NCBI GenBank assembly: GCA_023250255.1 | Contig: JAHFBB010000068.1 | Location: forward strand, 1 to 5,895 | Length of the DNA: 5,895 nucleotides | DNA from: Chloroflexota bacterium | GTDB taxonomy: Bacteria; Chloroflexota; Limnocylindria; QHBO01 | Reading direction: 5' to 3' | In this document: positions 1 through 5,895 of the stretch, piece after piece | Numbering within the stretch: position 1 is the stretch's first letter | Layout: each line of letters begins with the position of its first letter | The notes under the pieces: generated by a model | What the model saw: the letters and a program-made list of their open reading frames with translations, nothing else | What the model was told of the DNA's origin: nothing | Database searches by the model: none | Position numbers and translations under genes: made by a program

Positions 1-78
1 CGCCTGGTCAAGGGTAGCCGTGGGGTGGCGCTCGACCGCCTGGTGGCCGCCTTGTCCGGTACGGGTTCGGAGGCCTAG
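1..78 (+). CDS. murF: MurF, C-terminal end only (partial, cut by window start)
   Basis: The last 25 codons and TAG stop of a gene that begins before the window. The reading frame from base 1 gives RLVKGSRGVALDRLVAAL followed by a short tail (GTGSEA). The KGSRGVALDRLV stretch fits the end of UDP-MurNAc-tripeptide:D-Ala-D-Ala ligase (MurF), where a VLVKGSR-type strand and helix close the C-terminal domain of the Mur ligase fold. MurF is the cytoplasmic ATP-dependent enzyme that adds D-Ala-D-Ala to make the UDP-MurNAc-pentapeptide used by MraY. Its position just upstream of mraY is the classic dcw order and supports the call. The ATP-binding and catalytic regions lie outside the window and cannot be checked. 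Another Mur ligase such as MurE is possible from so short a piece, but less likely given the neighbour. Confidence 0.8.
   Translation, partial: RLVKGSRGVALDRLVAALSGTGSEA
69..73 (+). promoter_or_regulatory. Ribosome binding site of mraY
   Basis: GGAGG, 8 nt before the GTG at 82 and lying inside the last codons of murF. It is the strongest Shine-Dalgarno in the window and decides the GTG start of mraY, which has no nearby ATG upstream. Ribosomes ending murF translation pass directly over this site. Confidence 0.75.
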
Positions 79-81
79 GAC

Positions 82-1059
82 GTGCTGTCGGTTGTCCTCG
101 CCGTCCTGCTGGCCTTCGGCGGCACCGTCATCCTGGCGCCGTTGTACATCGGCCTCCTTCGCCGGCTCGGATTCGGCAAGCAGATTCGGGCGGAGGGTCC
201 CCCCGGCCACGTGGTGAAGGCCGGCACGCCAACGATGGGCGGCATGCTCATCGTGCTGGTGGTGATGTTCCTGGCCATGGCGCTGCGCATCGAGGACGTC
301 AGCACCCTGATTCCGATGCTGACCCTGGTCGGGGTGGGCGTGCTCGGGGCGATCGACGACTTCGTGAACGTGCGCACCGGCTTCGGCATGCGCGGGCGCT
401 ACAAGCTCATCTGGCAGACGGTCGTGGCGCTGCTGGCCGCGACCTACGTCCAGCGCCATTTCGATATCACCGGCGTGAACGTCCCCTTGCTGGGGACGAT
501 CCCGGTGGGACCGCTGGTCATCGTGCTGTTCGTGGCGTTCGTGATCATCGGCACCTCGAACGCGGTCAACCTGACCGATGGTCTCGACGGCCTGGCGGCC
601 GGCATCTTGACCTTCTCGTTCGTGGCCTACCTGATCATTGCGCTGGTGGCGGTTCCCGACCTGAAAGTGGCGCAGCCAAACCTGGCCGTCTTCTGCGCGC
701 TGATCATCGGCTCCCTGATGGGCTTCCTGTGGTTCAACGTCCACCCGGCCCAGATTTTCATGGGCGATTCAGGCGCCCTTGGACTGGGCGCCACCCTGGC
801 GGTGGTGGCGACCGTGACCGGACAACTCCTCTTGCTGGCAGTGATTGGCGTCGTGTTCGTGGCGGTCACCGTATCGCTCATCCTGCAGGTTGCCTCGTAC
901 CGGCTCCGGGGGAAGCGGATCTTCCGAATGGCACCACTGCAGCATCACTTCGAGCTCGTCGGGTGGGCCGAGGAGAAGATCACCCTTCGCTTCTGGATCG
1001 TGGCCGCCCTGGCCGGCCTGCTGGGCGTGAGCCTGTTCCTGGCGAGCGTGCCGGCGTGA
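82..1059 (+). CDS. mraY: Phospho-N-acetylmuramoyl-pentapeptide-transferase (MraY)
   Basis: An integral membrane enzyme of 325 residues, within the usual family length of about 320-360. It transfers phospho-MurNAc-pentapeptide from UDP to undecaprenyl phosphate, giving lipid I on the cytoplasmic face of the membrane. The family signatures appear in order: KAGTPTMGG (46-54), the Mg-binding Asp pair in IDDF (D92, D93), NAVNLTDGLDGLAAG (160-174) with D166 and D169, FMGDSG (226-231) with the catalytic-site D229, and PLQHHFEL (285-292). About ten hydrophobic segments fill the rest, starting with residues 2-22. The last motif is usually written HHHFE; here its first His is Gln while the other two (288, 289) remain. 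The GTG start is chosen because GGAGG lies 8 nt upstream and the protein then begins at the first membrane helix. It sits 3 nt after murF and shares GTGA with murD. Confidence 0.97.
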   Translation: MLSVVLAVLLAFGGTVILAPLYIGLLRRLGFGKQIRAEGPPGHVVKAGTPTMGGMLIVLVVMFLAMALRIEDVSTLIPMLTLVGVGVLGAIDDFVNVRTGFGMRGRYKLIWQTVVALLAATYVQRHFDITGVNVPLLGTIPVGPLVIVLFVAFVIIGTSNAVNLTDGLDGLAAGILTFSFVAYLIIALVAVPDLKVAQPNLAVFCALIIGSLMGFLWFNVHPAQIFMGDSGALGLGATLAVVATVTGQLLLLAVIGVVFVAVTVSLILQVASYRLRGKRIFRMAPLQHHFELVGWAEEKITLRFWIVAALAGLLGVSLFLASVPA

Positions 1060-2492
1060 GTCCGATGACCACTTCGCGCGTCGACCTGGCGACCCTCCAC
1101 ACGTCCTCGGTCCTGACAGGACGACGCGTGTTGGTGATGGGGCTTGCCCGTTCGGGAGTGGCCGCGGCACGGATGGCGGCCGACGCCGGCGGCCAGGTCA
1201 GCGTCTATGACCGCCGTCCGGCGGAAGAACTGGCTGCGGCGATCGAGGCGCTCGGTGGGCGGGACATCGCGTTGCTGCTGGCAGCCGATCAGGTGGAGGT
1301 GGCACGCGCGCTGCTGGATGCAGAGTTGGTGATCACCAGTCCGTCGATTTCGGCACAATTCTCGACGACCGATGGCTGGCTCCGGCAGGCCCTGAGCAAC
1401 GCCACCGACGCGGGGGTACCGATTGTCAGCGAGGTTGACCTCGTCCTCCGGCTGACCCGTGCTCGACTGGTCGGGGTGACCGGGACCAAGGGCAAGACGA
1501 CCACAGCGTCCCTGATTGCCGCGGTCATGGCCCATGGGGAACTCGATGTTGCCCTCGGCGGCAACATCGGTATTCCGCTGGTGGAGCAGGCCGAGGTACT
1601 GCCGGCGGATTCGTGGGCGGTTATCGAACTGAGCGAACTCCAGTTGCCGACCATCCATCGCGGGGTGGATATCGCGGTCTACACCAACATCGCGGCTGAC
1701 CATCTCGATCGCCACCGCACGACGGCGGCATACCGCGCCGTGAAGGCCCGCCTCGCCGAACTGAGCGCGGACAGCGGAATCATCGTGCTCAACCGGGATG
1801 ACCCCGGTTGCCGCGACCTGGCAGCGACACTGCCGGGTGCAACCGTTCGCTGGTACGGCGTCATCGGCACCGGTCGCGGCGATGCCTGGCTGGCCGACGG
1901 GCAACTGGTGGTGGCCAACGAGCCGATCATGCCCACCAGCGAGGTCCCCCTGCCGGGAACCCACATGTTGGCCGATGCCCTGGCCGCCGCTCTGGTCGGG
2001 CGGCTGGTGGGCGTCGACCCGGCGGCCATCCGCGAGGGGATCTCCGCGTTCCCCGGGGTCCGTCACCGCCTCGAGACGGTCGCGGTCCACGACGGCATCC
2101 GCTGGGTGAACGACTCGCAGGCGACCATCCCGCTGGCTGCCATTGCCGGCCTCGAGGCGTTCACCGAGCCGCTGGTGGTCATCGCCGGCGGGGCGAGCAA
2201 GGACCTGCCGCTCGACGAGTTCGCAGACGCGCTGGCCCGCCGCGCCCGGGAGGTCGTCCTCATTGGGCAGACGGCCACCGAGTTGTCGGCCCTGCTGGCC
2301 GGACGGGTGCCCGTCAAACAGGCACGCGACCTGCGGGATGCCGTGCGACAGGCTGCGGCCCTGGCCGCGCCCGGGGACGTCGTCCTGCTGGCTCCCGCCG
2401 CCGCGAGTTTCGACCAGTTCCTCGATTATGCCGATCGCGGTGACGCGTTCCGTGAATCGGTTCGCCGCCTCATTTCGGAGTCTGAATCGTGA
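1056..2492 (+). CDS. murD: UDP-N-acetylmuramoyl-L-alanine--D-glutamate ligase (MurD)
   Basis: A cytoplasmic Mur ligase that uses ATP to add D-Glu to UDP-MurNAc-L-Ala. It has 478 residues from the GTG at 1056, slightly longer than the common 440-460. The N-terminal Rossmann-type domain starts with RVLVMGLARSGVAA (24-37). The ATP-binding loop is GVTGTKGKTTT (140-150), followed by GNIGIPL (169-175), E191, NIAADHLDRH (211-220) with H216, the expected carbamylated Lys K230 in YRAVKARL, FPGVRHRLE (332-340), NDSQAT (352-357), AGGASKDL (377-384) with K382, and LAPAAASFDQF (445-455). The fold and order are clearly MurD, but several usually fixed positions differ: SSFQL reads SELQL, GxHNxxN reads GTHMLAD and NDSKATN reads NDSQATI. 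The GTG at 1056 gives a 4-nt overlap with mraY like other junctions here; the in-frame ATG at 1065 is a real alternative (475 residues). Neither has a strong Shine-Dalgarno, so coupled re-initiation is likely. Confidence 0.93.
   Translation: MSPMTTSRVDLATLHTSSVLTGRRVLVMGLARSGVAAARMAADAGGQVSVYDRRPAEELAAAIEALGGRDIALLLAADQVEVARALLDAELVITSPSISAQFSTTDGWLRQALSNATDAGVPIVSEVDLVLRLTRARLVGVTGTKGKTTTASLIAAVMAHGELDVALGGNIGIPLVEQAEVLPADSWAVIELSELQLPTIHRGVDIAVYTNIAADHLDRHRTTAAYRAVKARLAELSADSGIIVLNRDDPGCRDLAATLPGATVRWYGVIGTGRGDAWLADGQLVVANEPIMPTSEVPLPGTHMLADALAAALVGRLVGVDPAAIREGISAFPGVRHRLETVAVHDGIRWVNDSQATIPLAAIAGLEAFTEPLVVIAGGASKDLPLDEFADALARRAREVVLIGQTATELSALLAGRVPVKQARDLRDAVRQAAALAAPGDVVLLAPAAASFDQFLDYADRGDAFRESVRRLISESES
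2477..2480 (+). promoter_or_regulatory. Ribosome binding site of ftsW
   Basis: GGAG ending 8 nt before the GTG at 2489, inside the end of murD. It supports GTG 2489 over the in-frame ATG at 2534, which lies 15 codons later. Confidence 0.6.
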
Positions 2493-3754
2493 GCGCCATC
2501 AGCGCCCCGGCCACCCGTGGGCGCCGGACCGCGATGGAGCGAACGGCCAGCCGGCGGCAGGGTCGGGTGTCTCTCTCGCTGAGTGCGGCTGTCGTTGGCC
2601 TGGTGGCGATCGGGGTGGTGATGGTCTATTCCGCCAGCAACGTTCGGGCCCTGCTGAGCGCGGACGACCCCGCCCGCTACGGCATTCAGCAGGCCACCTG
2701 GGCCGTTCTCGGATTGAGCGCGATGTTCGTCGTCAGTCGGATCGACGTCCGGTTGCTGCGGGTCTTTGCGATTCCACTGTATTGGCTGTGCCTGGTCCTG
2801 CTCGTGCTCGTACTCATTCCCGGCATCGGCAGTGAAGCGGGCGGCTCGCGGCGATGGCTGGTCATTCCATTCGTGGGTGGCTTCCAGCCGGCCGAGCTCG
2901 CCAAGCTGGCGATTGTCGTGTACCTGGCTCACTGGCTCGATCGACGGGGAACGGCTGCGCGCGGGCTGCGCAATGGCCTGATCCCGTTCGCGCTGCTGGT
3001 CCTCCCCGGGTTCCTGCTCATTGCCCTCGAGCCGGACCTGGGGACCGCCGGCGTCTATATCGCCGCGGCAACGGCGGTGTTCTTCATGTCCGGCATCAGC
3101 CTGCTGGCACTTGGATCGATCCTGTCGGCGGCGCTGGCGGTGACCATTCTGTTCGTCAGCAGTACCCCGTACCAGATGATCCGTATCCAGACCTTCCTCA
3201 ACCCCGAGCGCGACCCGCTCGGCGCCGGCTACAACGCCCTCCAGGCTTTGATGGCGCTCGCCCTCGGTGGCCTGCTGGGCCTGGGACTCGGGGCCAGCCG
3301 CCAGAAGTTTCTCTATCTGCCGGCACCGTCCACGGACTTCATCTTCGCGATCATCGGCGAGGAATGGGGCCTCATCGGGACGCTGGCGGTCCTGGGTCTG
3401 TTCGTGGTCATTGCCGTCCAGGGCTATCGGATTGCCCGGGCGGCGCCTGACACCTTCTCCGGCCTGTTGGCCGCCGGATTGACAACCTGGCTGGTCGTTC
3501 AGGCCTGCATCAACATGATGGTCGTCACCGCCCTGCTGCCGATTACCGGCATTCCGTTGCCGTTTGTCAGCTACGGCGGAACCGCGGTCATCATCAACCT
3601 GGTGGCAGTCGGGATCCTGTTGTCGATTTCGCGCCACACCCAGATGGGATCGATCTTCGATGCGATTGGTGGTATCGGGTGGCGGAACGGGCGGGCACAT
3701 CTTCCCCGCGCTGGCCGTGGCCCACGCCCTGCGCGCCGCTCAGCCAAGCGTTGA
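2489..3754 (+). CDS. ftsW: SEDS peptidoglycan glycosyltransferase FtsW
   Basis: A polytopic membrane protein of 421 residues. SEDS proteins polymerise lipid II into glycan strands; FtsW does so at the septum with a class B penicillin-binding protein. A basic cytoplasmic N-terminus (to about residue 27) precedes roughly ten membrane segments. Family motifs include MVYSAS (45-50), GGSRRWL (118-124), FQPAELAKL (132-140), EPDLGTA (181-187), NPERDPLGAGYN (238-249), STDFIFAIIGEEWG (281-294) with the conserved Asp D283 matching the catalytic Asp proposed for SEDS enzymes, and PFVSYGG (358-364). Location between murD and murG favours FtsW over RodA or SpoVE. The GTG start overlaps murD by 4 nt and has GGAG 8 nt upstream. 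After the usual end of the fold at SRH (381-383) there is a 38-residue tail very rich in Arg (8 Arg and 1 Lys in residues 399-421). Its last 31 codons overlap murG in another frame, so the tail may be forced by the overlap or have a cytoplasmic role. Confidence 0.95.
   Translation: MSAISAPATRGRRTAMERTASRRQGRVSLSLSAAVVGLVAIGVVMVYSASNVRALLSADDPARYGIQQATWAVLGLSAMFVVSRIDVRLLRVFAIPLYWLCLVLLVLVLIPGIGSEAGGSRRWLVIPFVGGFQPAELAKLAIVVYLAHWLDRRGTAARGLRNGLIPFALLVLPGFLLIALEPDLGTAGVYIAAATAVFFMSGISLLALGSILSAALAVTILFVSSTPYQMIRIQTFLNPERDPLGAGYNALQALMALALGGLLGLGLGASRQKFLYLPAPSTDFIFAIIGEEWGLIGTLAVLGLFVVIAVQGYRIARAAPDTFSGLLAAGLTTWLVVQACINMMVVTALLPITGIPLPFVSYGGTAVIINLVAVGILLSISRHTQMGSIFDAIGGIGWRNGRAHLPRAGRGPRPARRSAKR
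3646..3649 (+). promoter_or_regulatory. Possible ribosome binding site of murG
   Basis: GGGA, 10 nt before the ATG at 3660 and well inside ftsW. It is weak and a little distant, but is the only purine-rich site near the start. Because the ftsW stop lies 92 nt downstream of this ATG, murG probably needs its own initiation here rather than stop-start re-initiation. Confidence 0.4.
3660..3754 (+). other. 95-nt out-of-frame overlap of ftsW and murG
   Basis: From the murG ATG to the ftsW TGA both genes are read, murG one base ahead of the ftsW frame. The murG frame carries the glycine loop GGGTGGH, which the family requires. The ftsW frame gives residues 391-421, a tail with no recognisable motif but strongly positive charge. 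The real constraint in this stretch is therefore most likely MurG, with FtsW running on until a stop occurs by chance. Confidence 0.85.
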
Positions 3755-4763
3755 GCTGGCGTATGTCGGCGGCGCTCGTGGGATGGAGCGTCGGCTGGTC
3801 GGTGCTGCCGGCGAACCGGCCTACCACCAACTGCTCGTGCGCTCGCTGCGCACAACCGGCCGCGATGCGCACCTTGTCCTCGACCCGATCCGTCTTGGCC
3901 TGTCCGTCCCGCAGGCGTACGGGTTGCTCGAACGCCTGCGCCCGGCAGCGGTATTCACCACGGGCGGCTACCTCGCCCTCCCGCTGGTCGCCGCGGCGCG
4001 CGCGCGCGGGATCCCGAGCATCGTCTGGGAGGGGAATGTCATCCCCGGCCGGGCAACCCGTGCCGTTGGCCGGATGGCCACCCGGGTCGCGGTCTCATTC
4101 CCACCGACGCTTCGCGCATTCGATCAGCGGGCCTTCGTCAGCGGGACACCGATCCGCTCGCTGGCCGGGATCGACCGTTCGGCTGCCCGCGCCTCCCTCG
4201 GCGTGGCGCCCAATGACCGTCTGCTGCTGGTCTTCGGCGGATCGCAGGCGGTTGCCCGGATGACGACCGCCGTGCATGGAGCCCTGTCGTCGGTGACGCA
4301 GGACTGGGTGATCGTTCATCTTGCTGGCGAGGCCGGGATGGCCGCGGCGCTTCTCGCGGCCGAACAACTCCCAGCCGTTCAACGCGCCCGGTACCGGCCG
4401 CTCCCGTTCCTGACCGATGGCATGGCCGATGCATTGGTTGCTGCCGATCTCGTCCTCGGCAGGGCCGGCTCGTCGACCTGCGCCGAGGTGACCGCCGTGG
4501 GCATTGCTTCGATACTGGTTCCGTACCCCCATGCCGGGGACCATCAGCGGGCGAACGCCGCGTGGCTGGCGGACCAGGGCGCTGCTCGGGTCGTGGATGA
4601 CGCCGACTTATCGCCCGGACGCCTGGAAGCCGAACTCGACGAACTCCGCGATCCGGCAGTCCGGCGGGCATTGGCCGACGCGGCCCGAGCACTCGGCCAG
4701 CCGGCTGCGGCCGACGTCATCGCTGCCGCACTCCTCGAACTCGCCCGGCCGTACCGGGCATGA
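3660..4763 (+). CDS. murG: UDP-GlcNAc:lipid I GlcNAc transferase (MurG)
   Basis: A membrane-associated GT-B glycosyltransferase of 367 residues, a normal family length. It adds GlcNAc from UDP-GlcNAc to lipid I on the inner face of the membrane, making lipid II. The N-terminal acceptor domain opens with GGGTGGHIFP (7-16, H13) and has TTGGYLALP (100-108). The C-terminal donor domain carries GGSQ (193-196), the nucleotide-sugar signature GRAGSSTCAEV (267-277, E276), and PYPHAGDHQRANA (288-300) with Q296 and N299. The usual HEQN motif reads WEGN (123-126), and GNPVR reads GTPIR (162-166). The start is fixed by the protein: the glycine loop begins six residues after the ATG at 3660, and the frame upstream lies inside conserved ftsW sequence. 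This places the first 95 nt within ftsW. The stop shares ATGA with murB, leaving no room for a murC between them. Confidence 0.95.
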   Translation: MRLVVSGGGTGGHIFPALAVAHALRAAQPSVELAYVGGARGMERRLVGAAGEPAYHQLLVRSLRTTGRDAHLVLDPIRLGLSVPQAYGLLERLRPAAVFTTGGYLALPLVAAARARGIPSIVWEGNVIPGRATRAVGRMATRVAVSFPPTLRAFDQRAFVSGTPIRSLAGIDRSAARASLGVAPNDRLLLVFGGSQAVARMTTAVHGALSSVTQDWVIVHLAGEAGMAAALLAAEQLPAVQRARYRPLPFLTDGMADALVAADLVLGRAGSSTCAEVTAVGIASILVPYPHAGDHQRANAAWLADQGAARVVDDADLSPGRLEAELDELRDPAVRRALADAARALGQPAAADVIAAALLELARPYRA

Positions 4764-5707
4764 CCGCCGACCTTGGAATTTCGCCCCGGGCATCGCTGGC
4801 CGAGTTCGACCGCCTGTCGGCGGCCGCGGGTCTCAGCTCATCTGCCGACGTGCCGATGGCCCGGTTCACCTCGCTCCGGGTCGGGGGGCCGGCCGACCGC
4901 CTGGTCGAGGTCCACTCGCGTGCCGAATTGCTGAGCGCCCTCGAGGCGTGTCGCGCGGCAGACGCTCCGTGGTCCATCGTGGGCAACGGGACGGATCTGC
5001 TCGTCGCCGATTCCGGTATGCGCGGGGTGGTCATCCGCAATCGGGCCCGATTTGTCGAGGTGGACGGGACGGCGGTCAGCGCCGATGCCGGGACACCGAT
5101 GGCGCTCCTGGTACGCGCCGCCACCGCCGCCGGCCTGACCGGGGTGGAATTTGGGGCGAGCATCCCCGGCACACTTGGCGGAGCCGTCTGGGCAAACGCG
5201 GGTGCCCACGGCAGTGACCTGAGCGAGGTTGTCGAGCAGGTCGAGGTATGGCGCCCCGATGATGGGACGCTGATCGAACTGGGTGCCGGCGCATGCGGGT
5301 TTGGCTACCGGGAGTCTCGCTTCAAACATTCTGTCGAGGTCGTCATCGGCGCGACGGTCCGTCTTCAGCCCGGCTCGCCAAGCCTCATTGCGGAGCGACT
5401 GGCCGCCATCCGGTCCCACCGACTGGCCACCCAACCGCTCGATCAGCAGAACGCGGGCAGCGTTTTTCGCAACCCCGACGGCGATCACGCCGGGCGTCTT
5501 ATCGAGGCGGCCGGCCTCAAGGGGTTCCGGATCGGCGGAGCCGAGGTCAGCAAGCGCCACGCGAACTTCATCGTGACCGAGCGCGGAGCCCAGGCGGCCG
5601 ATGTCCGTGCCCTGGTCGAGCATGTCCGGAGCGTCGTGGCTGATCGGTTTGGGGTTCTGCTCGAACTGGAGATCGACCTGGTTGGCGACTGGGGGGCCTC
5701 GCGGTGA
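4760..5707 (+). CDS. murB: UDP-N-acetylenolpyruvoylglucosamine reductase (MurB), type II
   Basis: A cytoplasmic FAD enzyme of 315 residues that uses NADPH to reduce UDP-GlcNAc-enolpyruvate to UDP-MurNAc, the second committed step of the pathway. Length near that of the Bacillus and Staphylococcus proteins fits type II MurB. The FAD domain contains TSLRVGGPAD (37-46), VGNGTDLLV (74-82) and FGASIPGTLGGAVWANAGAHG (from 131). The substrate domain has GYRESRFK (182-189) with R184 as the conserved active-site Arg, and GSVFRNP (233-239) with S234 as the expected proton donor. E304 in LELEI is the conserved C-terminal Glu. The FAD loop is usually GxGSNLLV; here SN is TD (78-79). The ATG at 4760 shares ATGA with the murG stop. 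There is no Shine-Dalgarno in the 20 nt before it, so translation probably depends on coupling to murG. A later ATG at 4856 would cut into the lead-in to the FAD domain and is not preferred. Confidence 0.96.
   Translation: MTADLGISPRASLAEFDRLSAAAGLSSSADVPMARFTSLRVGGPADRLVEVHSRAELLSALEACRAADAPWSIVGNGTDLLVADSGMRGVVIRNRARFVEVDGTAVSADAGTPMALLVRAATAAGLTGVEFGASIPGTLGGAVWANAGAHGSDLSEVVEQVEVWRPDDGTLIELGAGACGFGYRESRFKHSVEVVIGATVRLQPGSPSLIAERLAAIRSHRLATQPLDQQNAGSVFRNPDGDHAGRLIEAAGLKGFRIGGAEVSKRHANFIVTERGAQAADVRALVEHVRSVVADRFGVLLELEIDLVGDWGASR
5691..5696 (+). promoter_or_regulatory. Possible ribosome binding site of ddl
   Basis: A run of six G, 7 nt before the GTG at 5704, inside the last codons of murB. 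It can pair only partly with the 16S tail, so it is a weak candidate; coupling through the GTGA overlap may matter more. Confidence 0.3.
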
Positions 5708-5895
5708 GCGCCCGTTTGCGCGTTGGCGTCTTTGCCGGCGGCCAGTCGGCGGAACACGAGGTGAGCGTTGCCTCCGCGGCGGCCATCCTCGCCGCCATCG
5801 ACCGTGATCGGTTCGCTCCGTTCCTGGTGTACATCGACCGGGAAGGTGGCTGGCACCTGCCCACCGCCGAAGCCGCTCAACTTGAGGGCGGTGCC
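5704..5895 (+). CDS. ddl: D-alanine--D-alanine ligase, N-terminal part (cut by window end)
   Basis: The first 64 codons of a gene that runs off the window. The protein begins SARLRVGVFAGGQSAEHEVS, matching the N-terminal strand and loop of D-Ala-D-Ala ligases (FGGxSxEHEVS). E17 corresponds to Glu15 of E. coli DdlB, which helps hold the first D-Ala. A helix (about 22-32), the RFAPFLVYIDREGGW strand region (36-50) and the start of the next segment follow as in the family. Ddl is a cytoplasmic ATP-grasp enzyme that makes the dipeptide MurF then attaches. The ATP-grasp and omega-loop regions are outside the window, so D-Ala-D-Ala versus D-Ala-D-Lac or D-Ala-D-Ser specificity cannot be judged. The GTG start overlaps the murB stop by 4 nt (GTGA), and the N-terminal strand starts only five residues later, which supports this start. 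Confidence 0.92.
   Translation, partial: MSARLRVGVFAGGQSAEHEVSVASAAAILAAIDRDRFAPFLVYIDREGGWHLPTAEAAQLEGGA

Noticed and set aside
729..1055. Upstream extension of the murD reading frame into mraY
   Set aside because: The extra 109 residues are the out-of-frame reading of conserved mraY codons; MurD homology begins near the GTG at 1056.
945..2090. Long open frame of 381 codons on the - strand across mraY and murD
   Set aside because: It is antisense to two clear Mur enzymes, shows no recognisable motif, and has the Arg/Gly/Gln/Asp-rich composition expected of a shadow frame in GC-rich DNA.
3564..3659. Upstream extension of the murG reading frame further into ftsW
   Set aside because: MurG proteins begin a few residues before the GGGTGG loop, so the ATG at 3660 is right; the upstream codons read conserved ftsW in the wrong frame.
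2426..3700. Open frame of 424 codons on the - strand opposite ftsW
   Set aside because: Antisense of hydrophobic codons gives a highly polar Gln/Asp/Arg-rich product with no domain; typical mirror of a membrane protein gene.
3994..4009. Short CG alternating run (GGCGCGCGCGCGCGG-like)
   Set aside because: It encodes an ordinary Ala/Arg stretch of a MurG helix and is expected by chance at this GC content.
4838..5623. Open frame of 261 codons on the - strand opposite murB
   Set aside because: Fully inside murB, with no motif of its own and no good start context.
1..5895. Search by eye for promoters, terminators, CRISPR repeats, tRNAs, insertion sequences and a hidden extra system
   Set aside because: No spaced repeats, T-rich hairpin ends or transposase-like frames were seen; nearly every base is explained by the seven cell wall genes.

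Overview
This window is a compact piece of a bacterial division and cell wall (dcw) cluster. All genes are on the + strand, in the order murF (last 25 codons) - mraY - murD - ftsW - murG - murB - ddl (first 64 codons). The DNA is GC-rich (about two thirds by eye) and four of the six visible start codons are GTG. Only 3 of the 5895 bases (79-81) lie outside a coding region, so there is no intergenic stretch to annotate. I see no RNA gene, mobile element, CRISPR array, promoter or terminator. The host makes peptidoglycan. The gene order, high GC and several lineage-type substitutions in the Mur enzymes suggest a Chloroflexota-like or other deep terrestrial GC-rich bacterium, but this is a weak inference and Actinobacteria-like hosts cannot be excluded.

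Layout: murF ends at 78. mraY (82-1059) follows after 3 nt, with a strong Shine-Dalgarno inside the end of murF. murD (1056-2492), ftsW (2489-3754), murB (4760-5707) and ddl (5704 onward) each start in a 4-nt stop/start overlap (GTGA or ATGA) with the gene before. The ftsW-murG junction is different: murG starts at 3660, 95 nt inside ftsW, so the conserved glycine loop of MurG and a basic C-terminal tail of FtsW are read from the same DNA in two frames.

How the genes work together: MurB makes UDP-MurNAc. MurD adds D-Glu, and MurF adds the D-Ala-D-Ala that Ddl makes. MraY moves the finished muramyl-pentapeptide onto undecaprenyl phosphate (lipid I), and MurG adds GlcNAc to give lipid II. FtsW polymerises lipid II at the septum with a partner class B penicillin-binding protein. 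The L-Ala ligase gene murC, which in many bacteria lies between murG and murB, is absent here, since those two genes overlap by 4 nt.

Nothing here looks like a wholly new system. The points worth a second look are the missing murC, the long ftsW-murG overlap, and non-consensus residues in otherwise conserved motifs of MurD, MurG, MurB and MraY.
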